Positions 1 to 7,588 of a DNA stretch of 23,580 bases are shown here, in pieces. The stretch's first letter is position 1. Every line of letters starts with the position of its first letter. Source of the stretch: Thermoleophilia bacterium (GTDB taxonomy: Bacteria; Actinomycetota; Thermoleophilia; Gaiellales; SKUG01); NCBI GenBank assembly GCA_020438525.1, contig JAGQUL010000003.1:1-23580 (forward strand). The letters run 5' to 3'. Position numbers and translations under genes: made by a program. Below the pieces are notes generated by a model. That model was not told the DNA's origin. It did no database searches and worked only from the letters and a program-made list of their open reading frames with translations.

Positions 1-121
1 CCTGCGGCGCGCCGTGCGTGCCGTGGTCCTGCAGCAATCGTGCGGAAGAAGATGTGACGCGTTGCGCGCAGTTCGTGCCGAATTCGTGCCGAAAGTGTCA
101 CGACCCCGCGACGAAGACGAG

Positions 122-165
122 CGGCCGGCCGAGCGTGCCCGCGCGTGGGGCTGCTCGACCGGCCG
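122..165 (-). terminator. Long GC-rich hairpin downstream of the SSB-like gene
   Basis: CGGCCGGCCGAGC (122-134) pairs with GCTCGACCGGCCG (153-165) over 13 bp with one wobble and an 18-nt loop. It lies about 30 nt past the stop codon of the minus-strand gene at 196, where a transcription terminator is expected. There is no clear T-run, so the call rests on stem strength and position. Nothing else was recognised in positions 1-195. Confidence 0.5.
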
Positions 166-195
166 GTCGCAATGCGGGGAGTTGTGGTGACGCCC

Positions 196-756
196 CTAGA
201 ATGGGATGTCGTCGTCCTCTGCCGTGGGCGTGTTCTCGGGGTAGAAGTCCTGCGTCGGGATCGCCGGCATGCTGGCCGGATCGGCCTTGCCGAGGTTCTG
301 GCGCAGCGTGACCTCGCGGTTCTCGTACGGCTTGCCGGTCTGCGGGTTCACCTTCGCGGCCAGGCGGATCTTCTGCTCGAAGCTCACCTTGGTGCCCACG
401 AACGAGTGCGCGTGGTCGCCGAGCGCGCTCAGCTGCCCGTCGTAGCCGAGCACGTCGGTGATCTGCCACTTCACGTAGCGCACCTTGCCGTCGCTGATCT
501 GGCCGTCGCGGCCGGTGAGCGGCGCGAGCTCGATGTCGCAGAACGTGGTGCGGCCCTGGAACTCGCCCGCATCCACCTGCAGGCGCAGGCTCAGCTCCTG
601 CTCGACCCACGGGCGGAAGCCGGAGCGCACCTCGGCGCTCACGACGGTGCCGGTGTACTCGCCGGCCGGCAGCAGCCCGCCGGCCTTGGGCTCCTCGGCC
701 GGCTCCTCGCTCGACGGCGTGGCGGCGGCGAATGCGGCATCAAGTGCAGTGCTCAT
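196..756 (-). CDS. DUF669/SSB-like single-stranded DNA-binding protein with acidic C-terminal tip
   Basis: This is a 186-aa protein. Its last residues read EDDDIPF, nearly identical to the C-terminal tip by which bacterial SSB recruits DNA repair and replication proteins. The body (about residues 25-150) starts with a LLPAGEYTGTVVSAEV stretch and continues with alternating strands and a GKPYENREV loop. This resembles the phage-type DUF669 OB-fold ssDNA-binding proteins rather than canonical SSB. The ATG at 756 was chosen because the protein then starts MSTALDAAFAAAT; the ORF extends 40 codons upstream but in arginine-rich, non-protein-like sequence. The gene is transcribed away from the delta-60 gene and a hairpin follows it. 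The role in ssDNA binding is inferred from the tip and fold resemblance; its target and its relation to the host SSB are unknown. Confidence 0.62.
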   Translation of the reverse strand: MSTALDAAFAAATPSSEEPAEEPKAGGLLPAGEYTGTVVSAEVRSGFRPWVEQELSLRLQVDAGEFQGRTTFCDIELAPLTGRDGQISDGKVRYVKWQITDVLGYDGQLSALGDHAHSFVGTKVSFEQKIRLAAKVNPQTGKPYENREVTLRQNLGKADPASMPAIPTQDFYPENTPTAEDDDIPF

Positions 757-923
757 CAGCTCTCTGGTTCCTCGGTCCTCGGCCCTGGCTGCCCGTCTGG
801 CGCCCGGCTCGTCCTGCATGGGTAGGGAAACCGTACCGACCCCGTCGGATGCGGTGCATGCCACGGCGGGCGACACGCTTCGCTCGCGTCAAGCTGCAGG
901 GGATTCCTGCCGATAGCAATCCC

Positions 924-2726
924 GTGAACCGACACGCCCATGTGGGGCGAGGCCGTCGTCGTCGCCCACGACGCATGCCCGTGGCAGCTGCCGCGGGCAT
1001 TGCCATGGTCGCGATCATGCTGGGCACGATGCTGGCAGGAGGCGCCTCGGGGGCGAGCTCCAGCACCGTGGTGGGCGCGACGGTCCCGTCGGCGACCAAC
1101 ATCAGCGTTGCCGGGTGCCCGCCACAGGTCGCCAACCGCACCGACTTCGGCCTGGTCACGCCGGGGTCGTCGTCGATCACCTCGCTCGACTGCTCGATCG
1201 TGTTCGGTTCCAGCAACGACACCGCCTCGCTGCTCGTGTCGCAGCCCGACGGGTGGGGCCAGGCGATGTGGGCGGTCGGAAACGGTGGGCTCGACAACTC
1301 CTTCGGCGCGGCGGGCGTCGCGACGGTCGACCTGCCGTCGAACATCACGCCGCTCGGGTTCTTCATCGACCACCAGCAGCGGCTGATCGTCACGGGTTCG
1401 GCCGGCGGAGCCGGGTTCGTCGCGCGGCTGCTGCCCGACGGCTCGCCGGATCTCTCGTTCGACGGCGGCGGCGACGGCATCCGCACCTACCCGTCGATGG
1501 ACGAGGTGGAGTCGGTGGCGATCGCGCCCGACGACGGGATGCTGCTGCTCGGCCTGCCCGAGACGACCCTGCATCGCATCCATGAGGACGGTACCGACGA
1601 CACGTCCTGCGGCGGTACCGGCGAGGTGTCGTGGGGTTCCACGGGCGCCGGCTCCAACGCCGGCGTGGTGATGAACGACGCCGGCGAGATCGTGGTGCTC
1701 GACTCGCCCACCGTGTACGAGTTCCGGCTGACGAAGCTGACCCCGACGTGCGGCGTCGACTCGACGCTGACATGGGCCGACGACGGGGACGGCTCGCCGG
1801 GCACGGCCAAGGAGCTCGTGATGGACAGTGCCGGGCGGCTGCTGAGCGTCGGCACGAAGACCGCATCGGAGCGGATCAAGCTGTGCCGCACGTCGTTCGA
1901 TCTGGTCCAGGACGCGAGCTGGGGCAACACGGGCAGCATGGTGGGGTGCGTCACGGCGAACCTCGCCGGCTCCGACAAGCCACGCGGCATCCACGAGCTG
2001 TCGAACGGCAACGTGCTCGTGGCGGCGGGCTCCGACGGCAACCTCGGGCTGTGGACCGTGAGCGGCGCGACGGGTGCGGTGGTGTCGACCGACTACGTCG
2101 CGATGGGCGGGACCGACGTGAACAGCGTGATGGACGTGGCCGTGCTGCCCGACGACTCGCTGGTCGGGCTGGCCGACGACGCGGACGTGCGCGTGGGGTA
2201 CGTGTCGGCGGCCCACTCGCTGATCTCGACGTTCGGTACGGGCGGGATCGCGACACATGACGCCGGTGGAGTCGACGACGTGGTGCAGGGGCCGCCGATC
2301 ATGCTCGACGGACACATCCACGTGCTCGCGGGCGACGGCGCCGACGCGAAGGTGCTGCGGATCAAGGGGGCCGACGTGCAGGACTTCGCCGACGACCCGG
2401 GCGACACGACCGGCAACGACTGGGGCACCCCGGGTGCATCGCTGTTCGGTGCGTGCCTGATCTCCGGCTCGAACGTCTCGACCGGAGCGGGCACGTGGGC
2501 CATCGATGCGGTGTCCGGCGCCGACTGTGCGGACGGCGACGCCGATCCATGGATGCCGATTCCGCAGGACTCGGGTGCGCCGGGCGCGATGATCGCGCGA
2601 AGCGCCGCGGCGAACGTGGCGAACGCCACGGTGAACCTGCGCTTCGGCCTTCGTGCCGGGCCCAGCCAGGCGCCGGGCTCGTACCTCGCGCCGCTCGCGC
2701 TGACGGTGGTTGCACCCCAGCTCTAG
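924..2726 (+). CDS. Secreted delta-60 repeat (beta-propeller-like) protein
   Basis: This is a 600-aa exported protein. An Arg-rich N-terminus (residues 9-17) is followed by a hydrophobic signal segment (about 19-41) ending GGASGA, a plausible signal-peptidase site. The central part holds degenerate repeats of the delta-60 type: GGLDNSFGAAGVATVDL, LPDGSPDLSFDGGGDGIRTY, EDGTDDTSCGGTGEVSW and ISTFGTGGIATHD. These build bladed, propeller-like folds in extracellular proteins. The last 110 residues form a separate module ending NLRFGLRAGPSQAPGSY...LTVVAPQL, which looks like a C-terminal beta-sandwich domain. The GTG at 924 gives the complete charged n-region; the ATG at 975 is an alternative that leaves a shorter signal. 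Substrate and partners cannot be read from the sequence. Confidence 0.75.
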   Translation: MNRHAHVGRGRRRRPRRMPVAAAAGIAMVAIMLGTMLAGGASGASSSTVVGATVPSATNISVAGCPPQVANRTDFGLVTPGSSSITSLDCSIVFGSSNDTASLLVSQPDGWGQAMWAVGNGGLDNSFGAAGVATVDLPSNITPLGFFIDHQQRLIVTGSAGGAGFVARLLPDGSPDLSFDGGGDGIRTYPSMDEVESVAIAPDDGMLLLGLPETTLHRIHEDGTDDTSCGGTGEVSWGSTGAGSNAGVVMNDAGEIVVLDSPTVYEFRLTKLTPTCGVDSTLTWADDGDGSPGTAKELVMDSAGRLLSVGTKTASERIKLCRTSFDLVQDASWGNTGSMVGCVTANLAGSDKPRGIHELSNGNVLVAAGSDGNLGLWTVSGATGAVVSTDYVAMGGTDVNSVMDVAVLPDDSLVGLADDADVRVGYVSAAHSLISTFGTGGIATHDAGGVDDVVQGPPIMLDGHIHVLAGDGADAKVLRIKGADVQDFADDPGDTTGNDWGTPGASLFGACLISGSNVSTGAGTWAIDAVSGADCADGDADPWMPIPQDSGAPGAMIARSAAANVANATVNLRFGLRAGPSQAPGSYLAPLALTVVAPQL

Positions 2727-2785
2727 GCGCGAGCGAGGGGATCGATGCGGCGGGTCGTGTCGCAGTGTGGGTGGGCGGTGAACCG

Positions 2786-2821
2786 TCAACGCGTTGAACC
2801 GGCAGGTCGCGGGTACCTGCC
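2786..2821 (+). promoter_or_regulatory. Palindrome plus start-proximal hairpin before the coiled-coil gene
   Basis: TCAACGCGTTGA (2786-2797) is a perfect 12-bp palindrome. It is followed by GGCAGGT (2801-2807) and ACCTGCC (2815-2821), a perfect 7-bp inverted repeat with a 7-nt loop ending 4 nt before the ATG at 2826. The hairpin covers the position where a ribosome binding site would lie. It could be an operator, a translational control element, or a sign that the real start is the in-frame GTG at 2778. Confidence 0.4.
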
Positions 2822-2825
2822 GCCC

Positions 2826-3599
2826 ATGACCAATCCCGGTGAACCCGCGCGATCCGGCCAGTCGGCGCTCGAGCAGCTCGGTGCGCAGCTCGCCGCGCGC
2901 GACGAGGAGCTGCAGACGCGCGAGCGCCTGCGCCAGGCGCGTGCGGAGGTGCGCGTGGAGCGTGCGGCGGAGGCGGTCGCGCAGCTCGAGGAGCTGATGG
3001 CGGGGTTCTGGCGGCGGATCGCGGAGCTTGCGCCGATGGCGGTTGCCTACTCGGCGAGGCGTCTGGAGCTCGAGCAGGCGGTGGTCGAGTGGGACGTCGA
3101 GCACGAGAGCATTCGCGAGGGCGCGTTCGAGCAGTCCGGGTGGGACGTGCTTGCGGGTGCGTGGATCCGCCTGCAGCAGCACGACAGCGTGTTCGAGTAT
3201 CCGGGCTGCTCGTCGTCGCTGTGGTACGCGAAGCTGCCGGGGCAGTCGCAGGCGGCGTGGCATGAGGTGGCCTACAACGCGGCGGAAGGCAACGCGCCGG
3301 CGGAGGAGCCGTTCGCGCTGCGCGACGTGATCAAGGCGGACGTTGCGGGATCGCCCGCGCCCGCGAACCTGTTCCCGGTGTTCCCGCCGCGCCCGCTCGC
3401 CGGGCCGGGGCTCGATGCGTTCCAGGATCGCTGGATGGGGCTGCTCGCCAAGGCCGCGATCGGCGACCTGGAGCGCCCCGTTCCAGGTGGCGACGACCAG
3501 GCCGGTGCCGGTGAGCCGGCCGACGAGGCCGGCCACGGCGACGCGGTCGACCATCCGCCGAACTCGATCATCGGTCGGCTGCGTCGGCTCGAGAACTGA
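2826..3599 (+). CDS. Coiled-coil protein of unknown function
   Basis: This is a 257-aa soluble protein with no recognised family. Residues about 12-60 are heptad-rich with alternating Glu, Arg, Gln and Ala (LAARDEELQTRERLRQ, RAAEAVAQLEEL) and should form a long coiled coil. The middle has Trp-rich stretches (SGWDVLAGAWIRLQQ, SSSLWYAKLPGQSQAAWHEV), and the last 40 residues are acidic and disordered before a basic IIGRLRRLEN end. The ATG at 2826 gives a normal N-terminus (MTNPGEPARS), but the GTG at 2778 is also in frame and better separated from the hairpin. The zincin gene starts 25 bp downstream, so the two are probably co-transcribed. No signal peptide or membrane segment is present. Confidence 0.6.
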   Translation: MTNPGEPARSGQSALEQLGAQLAARDEELQTRERLRQARAEVRVERAAEAVAQLEELMAGFWRRIAELAPMAVAYSARRLELEQAVVEWDVEHESIREGAFEQSGWDVLAGAWIRLQQHDSVFEYPGCSSSLWYAKLPGQSQAAWHEVAYNAAEGNAPAEEPFALRDVIKADVAGSPAPANLFPVFPPRPLAGPGLDAFQDRWMGLLAKAAIGDLERPVPGGDDQAGAGEPADEAGHGDAVDHPPNSIIGRLRRLEN

Positions 3600-3624
3600 C
3601 ACCGGCGAGGAGGGCACGGCCAGC

Positions 3625-3966
3625 ATGGACGAACACGAGTTCCGGGCGCGCGTCGACGCGGCGCTGCACTCGATCCCCGACGAGCTCTGGAACGAGATCG
3701 ACAACGTCGAGATCGTGGTGGACGACGAAGCGCCCGGGCGGCCCCACCTGTACGGCCTCTACCACGGCGTTCCACTCACCGAGCGCAGCGTGTGGTCGTC
3801 GGGCGGGATGCCCGACTCGATCACGATCTACCGCCTGCCGATCGTGCGCGACTTCGGGCACGACCCGGCGCTGCTCGAGCGGCAGATCCGGATCACCGTG
3901 CTGCACGAGATCGGCCACTACTTCGGCATCGACGAGGACCGCCTGCGCGCGCTCGGCTACGCGTGA
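3625..3966 (+). CDS. Small zincin-like metallopeptidase
   Basis: This is a 113-aa protein. HEIGHYFGID at residues 94-103 matches the HExxHxxxx(D/E) zinc site of the minimal metallopeptidase family once called DUF1025 (possible zincin), with H94 and H98 as zinc ligands, E95 as general base and D103 as candidate third ligand. Further family marks are LYGLYHGVPLTER (residues 42-54) and the ERQIRITVLHEIGH helix. The length is typical of this family of small cytoplasmic proteins, whose substrate is generally unknown. A good ribosome binding site (GGCGAGGAGGG) precedes the ATG. It follows the coiled-coil gene by 25 bp, and the 73-bp repeat array lies directly downstream. Confidence 0.85.
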   Translation: MDEHEFRARVDAALHSIPDELWNEIDNVEIVVDDEAPGRPHLYGLYHGVPLTERSVWSSGGMPDSITIYRLPIVRDFGHDPALLERQIRITVLHEIGHYFGIDEDRLRALGYA

Positions 3967-4000
3967 GCGGTGGGGGGGGCGTGTGCGCGCGAGGGCCGAG

Positions 4001-4236
4001 CCCAACTTTCGTTACGTGCGTGCGTGCGGGGCGCGGCGCGTTCAGGTACGCGCGCAACGAAATCGGGCGCCACGCCCAACTTCGTTACCTGGGCCCGTGC
4101 GGGGCGCGGCGCGGTCAGGTACGCGCGCAACGAAATCGGGCGCCACGCCCAACTTCGTTACCTGGGCCCGTGAGGGGCGCGGCGCGGTCAGGTACGCGCG
4201 CAACGAAATCGGGCGCCACGCCCAACTTCGTTACCT
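4001..4236. repeat. 73-bp tandem repeats carrying an imperfect hairpin
   Basis: The core AACGAAATCGGGCG-CCA-CGCCCAACTTCGTTAC recurs at 4056, 4129 and 4202, exactly 73 bp apart, with near-identical linkers containing GGGGCGCGGCGCGGTCAGG. A degenerate half copy (GCCCAACTTTCGTTAC) lies at about 4001-4016. Each core is an inverted repeat with AACGAAATCGGGCG on one side and the complement of AACGAAGTTGGGCG on the other, so it can fold into a 14-bp hairpin on either strand. The array fills the whole gap between two convergent genes (stops at 3966 and 4266), so it could act as a bidirectional terminator or be a REP-like element. The 299-bp gap holds no credible gene. Confidence 0.9.
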
Positions 4237-4265
4237 GGGCCCGTGCGGATCCGCCGCGCGCGCGG

Positions 4266-4760
4266 TCAGTCGCCGCCGCTGCACTCCGACATCTGGATCT
4301 TCGAGAGCGCGTCCTCGAGGCCGGCGGCGAGCGTCTCCTTGTCCTTGTCGGAGAGCTTGGCGTTGCGGTGGATGAGCGTGTACTGCAGCGGCGGCATCTC
4401 GCCACCGCGCACGGCCTCGGCCGCCTCGCCGGCCTCGCCGCACGGCTCCGACCAGTTCAGGCGCGAGCGGCCCTCGTCCACGTCGCGCTTGATCAGCCAC
4501 GACGCCGGTGCGATGCGCGCCTTCTTCGGCCACTCGGTCGTGTTCGAGTGGCAGTCCGCACACGCCGCGGTGGCGAGCTCCTCGACCTTCGCGCTCGGCC
4601 ACTCGGGCGTGACGTTCACCTTGGGATTGGTGTAGTCGCGACCGTACGGGATGAACTGGATCAGCACGAACAGTGCAAGCAGGCCCACGATCGTCCAGCG
4701 CACGGGGTGCCGGCGGAACCGGGATCGCTGCGGCGTGGAGTCGGGTGGTGGAGTGTCCAT
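4266..4760 (-). CDS. Membrane-anchored haem-binding domain protein (cytochrome c-like)
   Basis: This is a 164-aa protein. A basic N-terminus is followed by one transmembrane segment (residues about 22-38), and the rest is expected outside the membrane. CADCH at residues 67-71 is a CxxCH covalent haem attachment motif with H71 as axial ligand. GGEMPPLQYTLIHRNAKLSD (119-138) matches the second half of the haem-binding domain family, where the Met of GEMPP (M122) is the likely second ligand. The length is usual for that family. A role in electron transfer or redox sensing at the cell surface is inferred. The gene stands alone between two hairpin repeats, one at its 3' end (array) and one upstream. 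Confidence 0.8.
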   Translation of the reverse strand: MDTPPPDSTPQRSRFRRHPVRWTIVGLLALFVLIQFIPYGRDYTNPKVNVTPEWPSAKVEELATAACADCHSNTTEWPKKARIAPASWLIKRDVDEGRSRLNWSEPCGEAGEAAEAVRGGEMPPLQYTLIHRNAKLSDKDKETLAAGLEDALSKIQMSECSGGD

Positions 4761-4866
4761 GTCCGCACGCTACCCCGTGACCCCACGGGTTCACACTGTG
4801 GGAAATCCACACTCCTGCTGCGCCGGCCCACGCGCTGACGGGGCCTGGCACGTGAGGCACGCACGC

Positions 4867-4899
4867 AACGAAATCGGGCGTCACGCCCAACTTCGTTAC
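4867..4899. repeat. Solitary dispersed copy of the hairpin repeat
   Basis: AACGAAATCGGGCG-TCA-CGCCCAACTTCGTTAC matches the 33-bp core of the 4.0-4.2 kb array with one change in the loop, and shares the flanking CGCACGC and GTGGCCCG context only loosely. It lies 3' of the HtrA-like gene (stop at 4922), again at a gene end. This shows that the core hairpin, not the 73-bp unit, is the mobile or conserved part. Confidence 0.85.
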
Positions 4900-4921
4900 G
4901 TGGCCCGGGTCAGTGCCCGCC

Positions 4922-5950
4922 TCACGCGCCGAACGAGTAGCGGAATGCGGCGCCGTCGCTGGCGTGCTCGCAGCGCCATGTCGTCGTCTCGCCCTCGCGT
5001 GCGAGCTCGCTGCACGCGAAGCCGGCGGCTTCGGCGCGGCCGTCGCCGTCGAACCCGCGGCCGAGGATCAGCCGCTTCGCCGCCGGGCAGCTGATGCCGC
5101 GCGCGGAGATGTCGTAGTAGCCCGCGCCCGGCGCGCCCTCGACGCCGGTCACGTCGAAGTCGGTGCAGTCGATCGCTGCGGGCTGCGCGCCACCCGCGCC
5201 CGCCGCCGCCGCGCGCTCGTTCGCGCTCAGCGTGTCCACGCACGGCTGCACCTGCGTGGCGCCCTGCGTCTCCAGGCGCGGCAGGTCGGCCGCGGGGATC
5301 GCGAAGTAGCGCTTCGCATCCTCGAGCCCCTCGGTGACGATCCCCACCACGGTTCCGCGCTCGTCCACGAGCGGTCCGCCGCTGTTGCCGTGCGTCACCG
5401 CCGCGGTGAACTCCAGCCGCGGCATGCCGTTCACCACGCCGGCCGCCTCACGCACGACCTCGCCGTCGGTCACGGTGTACTCGCCGCCGAGCGGGAACCC
5501 GAGCGCACGCACCTTCGTGCCGGCGGGCGGGTTGCTCGTCGCCACGTCGAGCGGGTCAGGCAGGTCGGCGCCGTCGGCGAGCTGCACGATCCCGATGTCG
5601 TCGGCCTTGAGCACGCGATCGACGCGTGCCTGCACGGTGCGCCCGTCGTAGAGGTTCACCTCCACGAGCGCGGCGCCGTTCACCACGTGGTGGTTGGTGA
5701 CGAGCCGGTTGCCGCCGATCAGGAACCCGCTGCCGGTCGCGACGCCCTGGCAGGTGAGGTTGCGCACGCGCACGACCGCCTGCTCGAGGCGCTGGTCGAG
5801 CTTGGCCTGATCGGAGTCGCTGGCGGCAGACACGTCGGTCGCGTCGGGCGCGGTCGCTCGCTCGATGCTGGGTGCGTCGTCGCCACAGCCGGCGGCGATG
5901 AGCTGGGCGACGACGACCAGCACGACGAGTGCGATCAGGCGGTGCATCAT
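4922..5950 (-). CDS. HtrA/DegP-like trypsin-type serine protease lipoprotein
   Basis: This is a 342-aa exported protease. The N-terminal hydrophobic segment ends LIAAGC, a lipobox with C22 as lipidation site. The trypsin-like domain (about 60-225) has the full triad: H88 in TNHHVV, D118 in ADDIGIV and S190 in THGNSGGP. No PDZ domain follows. Instead there is a Cys-containing C-terminal domain (residues 237-328, C237, C262, C288, C313, C327) ending WRCEHASDGAAFRYSFGA, perhaps disulfide-bonded. The ATG at 5950 overlaps the stop of the upstream gene as ATGA, which fixes the start and implies translational coupling. A role in envelope protein quality control or processing is likely from the family; the substrate is unknown. 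Confidence 0.85.
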   Translation of the reverse strand: MMHRLIALVVLVVVAQLIAAGCGDDAPSIERATAPDATDVSAASDSDQAKLDQRLEQAVVRVRNLTCQGVATGSGFLIGGNRLVTNHHVVNGAALVEVNLYDGRTVQARVDRVLKADDIGIVQLADGADLPDPLDVATSNPPAGTKVRALGFPLGGEYTVTDGEVVREAAGVVNGMPRLEFTAAVTHGNSGGPLVDERGTVVGIVTEGLEDAKRYFAIPAADLPRLETQGATQVQPCVDTLSANERAAAAGAGGAQPAAIDCTDFDVTGVEGAPGAGYYDISARGISCPAAKRLILGRGFDGDGRAEAAGFACSELAREGETTTWRCEHASDGAAFRYSFGA

Positions 5951-6627
5951 GGTGTGATCGTGTCCAGGTCGGGCACCTGCGGAACCGAGGCGCGCGCCGT
6001 GTTCAGGTCGGTCTGGGCGCGGTCGCAGATCGCAGCGGCAGAGTTGGTCGCACCGTCCTGGAGGATCGTGAGCGCGCAGCTGCGCATCGATTCGCCGGCG
6101 GTGTCGTAGGCGTCGACCGCGTCCTGGAATGCCTTTGCGAGCGCCAGCAGCTGCGACGACATGTTCGCGAGCAGCGCGCGATCGTCCTCGACCTTTGCCT
6201 TCTCGGCGGCGAGCTCGCGCTGGCGCGTGCGCAGGTCGGCGGCGTCGCTCTCGCTCGAGCGCAGGTCGGACTCGGCGTCGTCGGCGCGCTGCTGCCACTT
6301 GTCGGCGGCATCGGCGTTGTCCTGTGCGAGCGCCTCCGCCTCGTGCGCGCGCGAGACATACGAGTTGCGCGACACCGCCAGCACGACCACAGCCGCAAGC
6401 GCCGCGACGAGCGCGAGCGCCAGCGTGATCGTGACCCAGCGCGGCGCGCCGCGCCGCTCGACCTGGGTGACCGGGTCGACGGTGGTGGGGGCGGGCTGAG
6501 GCTCGGGCTCCGGCTCGGGCTCGGAGGTGGAATCCGGCGCGGGCTCAGGCGCCGGCTCCGGCTCTGCCTCACGTGCCGGGAGCTGCTCGGTGGGCTCGTC
6601 GCCAGGGGATTCGTCGTCGTCGCGCAT
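5947..6627 (-). CDS. Single-pass membrane protein with Pro/Glu-rich tail and coiled coil
   Basis: This is a 226-aa protein. Residues 1-60 are disordered and rich in EPEPEPAP repeats. One transmembrane segment (about 65-85, VTITLALALVAALAAVVVLAV) is followed by a long Ala/Asp/Glu/Arg coiled coil (about 90-150) and a C-terminal part with two Cys (SCALTI, AICDRAQ). The predicted topology is N-terminus inside with the coiled coil outside. It is the first gene of an operon with the HtrA-like protease, coupled by an ATGA overlap, so it may be an adaptor, scaffold or substrate for that protease; this is inferred from coupling only. A CTAGG/CCTAG inverted repeat flanks the start codon. No family was recognised. 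Confidence 0.75.
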   Translation of the reverse strand: MRDDDESPGDEPTEQLPAREAEPEPAPEPAPDSTSEPEPEPEPQPAPTTVDPVTQVERRGAPRWVTITLALALVAALAAVVVLAVSRNSYVSRAHEAEALAQDNADAADKWQQRADDAESDLRSSESDAADLRTRQRELAAEKAKVEDDRALLANMSSQLLALAKAFQDAVDAYDTAGESMRSCALTILQDGATNSAAAICDRAQTDLNTARASVPQVPDLDTITP

Positions 6628-6727
6628 CTAGGGTGATCCTAGGGGGTGGGGTGGAGCGCGCCGGGGCAGCACGCGCCCGGGTACGGCATGACGGGGGCTC
6701 GTCAGCCGGCGCTGCGAGAATGCCAGC

Positions 6728-7588
6728 ATGGATCTGGACCGCAGTCGCATCATCCACGCCGACAACATGGACGTGCTCCCGTCGCTTCCCGACGGTTCGT
6801 TCCAGATGGTCTACATCGACCCGCCGTTCAACACCGGCAAAGCCCAGTCGCGCCGCAGCATCAAGACCGAGCGCAGCGTCGGCGGCGATCGCGTCGGCTT
6901 CGGCGGGCAGCGCTACAAGACTACGCTGCTCGAGACATCGTCGTATCGCGATTCGTTCGACGACTACCTTGCGTTCCTCGAGCCGCGGCTCACGGAGGCG
7001 AGGCGGGTGCTGCACGACACCGGCACGCTCTACTTCCACATCGACTACCGCGAGGCGCACTACTGCAAGCTGCTGCTCGACGAGATCTTCGGGCGCGAGT
7101 GTTTTCTCAACGAGCTGATCTGGGCGTACGACTACGGCGCGCGTTCCAAGAAGCGGTGGCCGGCCAAGCACGACACGATCCTCGTGTACGTGAAGGACGC
7201 GGCGGCATACTTCTACGACGCCGAGGCGGTCGATCGCGAGCCGTACATGGCGCCGGGGCTCGTGACCGCGGAGAAGGCCGCCAAGGGCAAGCTTCCGACC
7301 GACGTGTGGTGGCATACGATCGTGCCGACCAACGGCAAGGAGAAGACCGGGTACCCGACGCAGAAGCCCGAGGGTATCGTGCGCCGAATGGTGCAGGCAT
7401 CGACCCGCGAGGGTGACTGGTGCCTCGACTTCTTCGCCGGCAGCGGCACGCTCGGCGCCGTGGCGCAGAAGCTCGGGCGCAGGTTCGTGCTCGTCGACGA
7501 GAACCCGGAGGCGATCGAGGTGATGGAGCGACGGATCCCGGCGATCGACGGGGCTGCGACCCAGCAGGAGCTGCTGGTTGGCCGCTGA
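6728..7588 (+). CDS. Beta-class site-specific DNA methyltransferase (N6-adenine or N4-cytosine)
   Basis: This is a 286-aa enzyme that transfers a methyl group from S-adenosylmethionine to an exocyclic amino group in DNA. The catalytic motif DPPF is at residues 31-34 and the AdoMet-binding motif FFAGSGT at 235-241, preceded by TQKPEGIVRRM (211-221). The order catalytic motif, target-recognition region, AdoMet motif places it in the beta class. The intact motifs and normal length argue for activity. The recognition sequence cannot be read from the protein. The start at 6728 is the first ATG after the divergent intergenic region. Its stop overlaps the start of the next gene, a nuclease candidate, so it is most likely the protective half of a type II restriction-modification pair. 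Confidence 0.92.
   Translation: MDLDRSRIIHADNMDVLPSLPDGSFQMVYIDPPFNTGKAQSRRSIKTERSVGGDRVGFGGQRYKTTLLETSSYRDSFDDYLAFLEPRLTEARRVLHDTGTLYFHIDYREAHYCKLLLDEIFGRECFLNELIWAYDYGARSKKRWPAKHDTILVYVKDAAAYFYDAEAVDREPYMAPGLVTAEKAAKGKLPTDVWWHTIVPTNGKEKTGYPTQKPEGIVRRMVQASTREGDWCLDFFAGSGTLGAVAQKLGRRFVLVDENPEAIEVMERRIPAIDGAATQQELLVGR

Noticed and set aside
756..3704. A 982-codon minus-strand frame opposite the delta-60 and coiled-coil genes
   Set aside because: The composition (Arg/His/Val-rich, low complexity) is that of antisense shadow in high-GC DNA; the plus-strand genes have signal peptide, repeats and ribosome sites.
3985..4240. CRISPR array
   Set aside because: The 73-bp units are near-identical throughout with no variable spacers, and no cas genes are nearby.
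3970..4838. Long plus-strand frames across the 73-bp repeats with repeating NEIGRHAQLRYLGP-type peptides
   Set aside because: They exist only because the 73-bp DNA repeat has no stop in some frames; they cross the opposite-strand haem-binding gene and lack ribosome sites.
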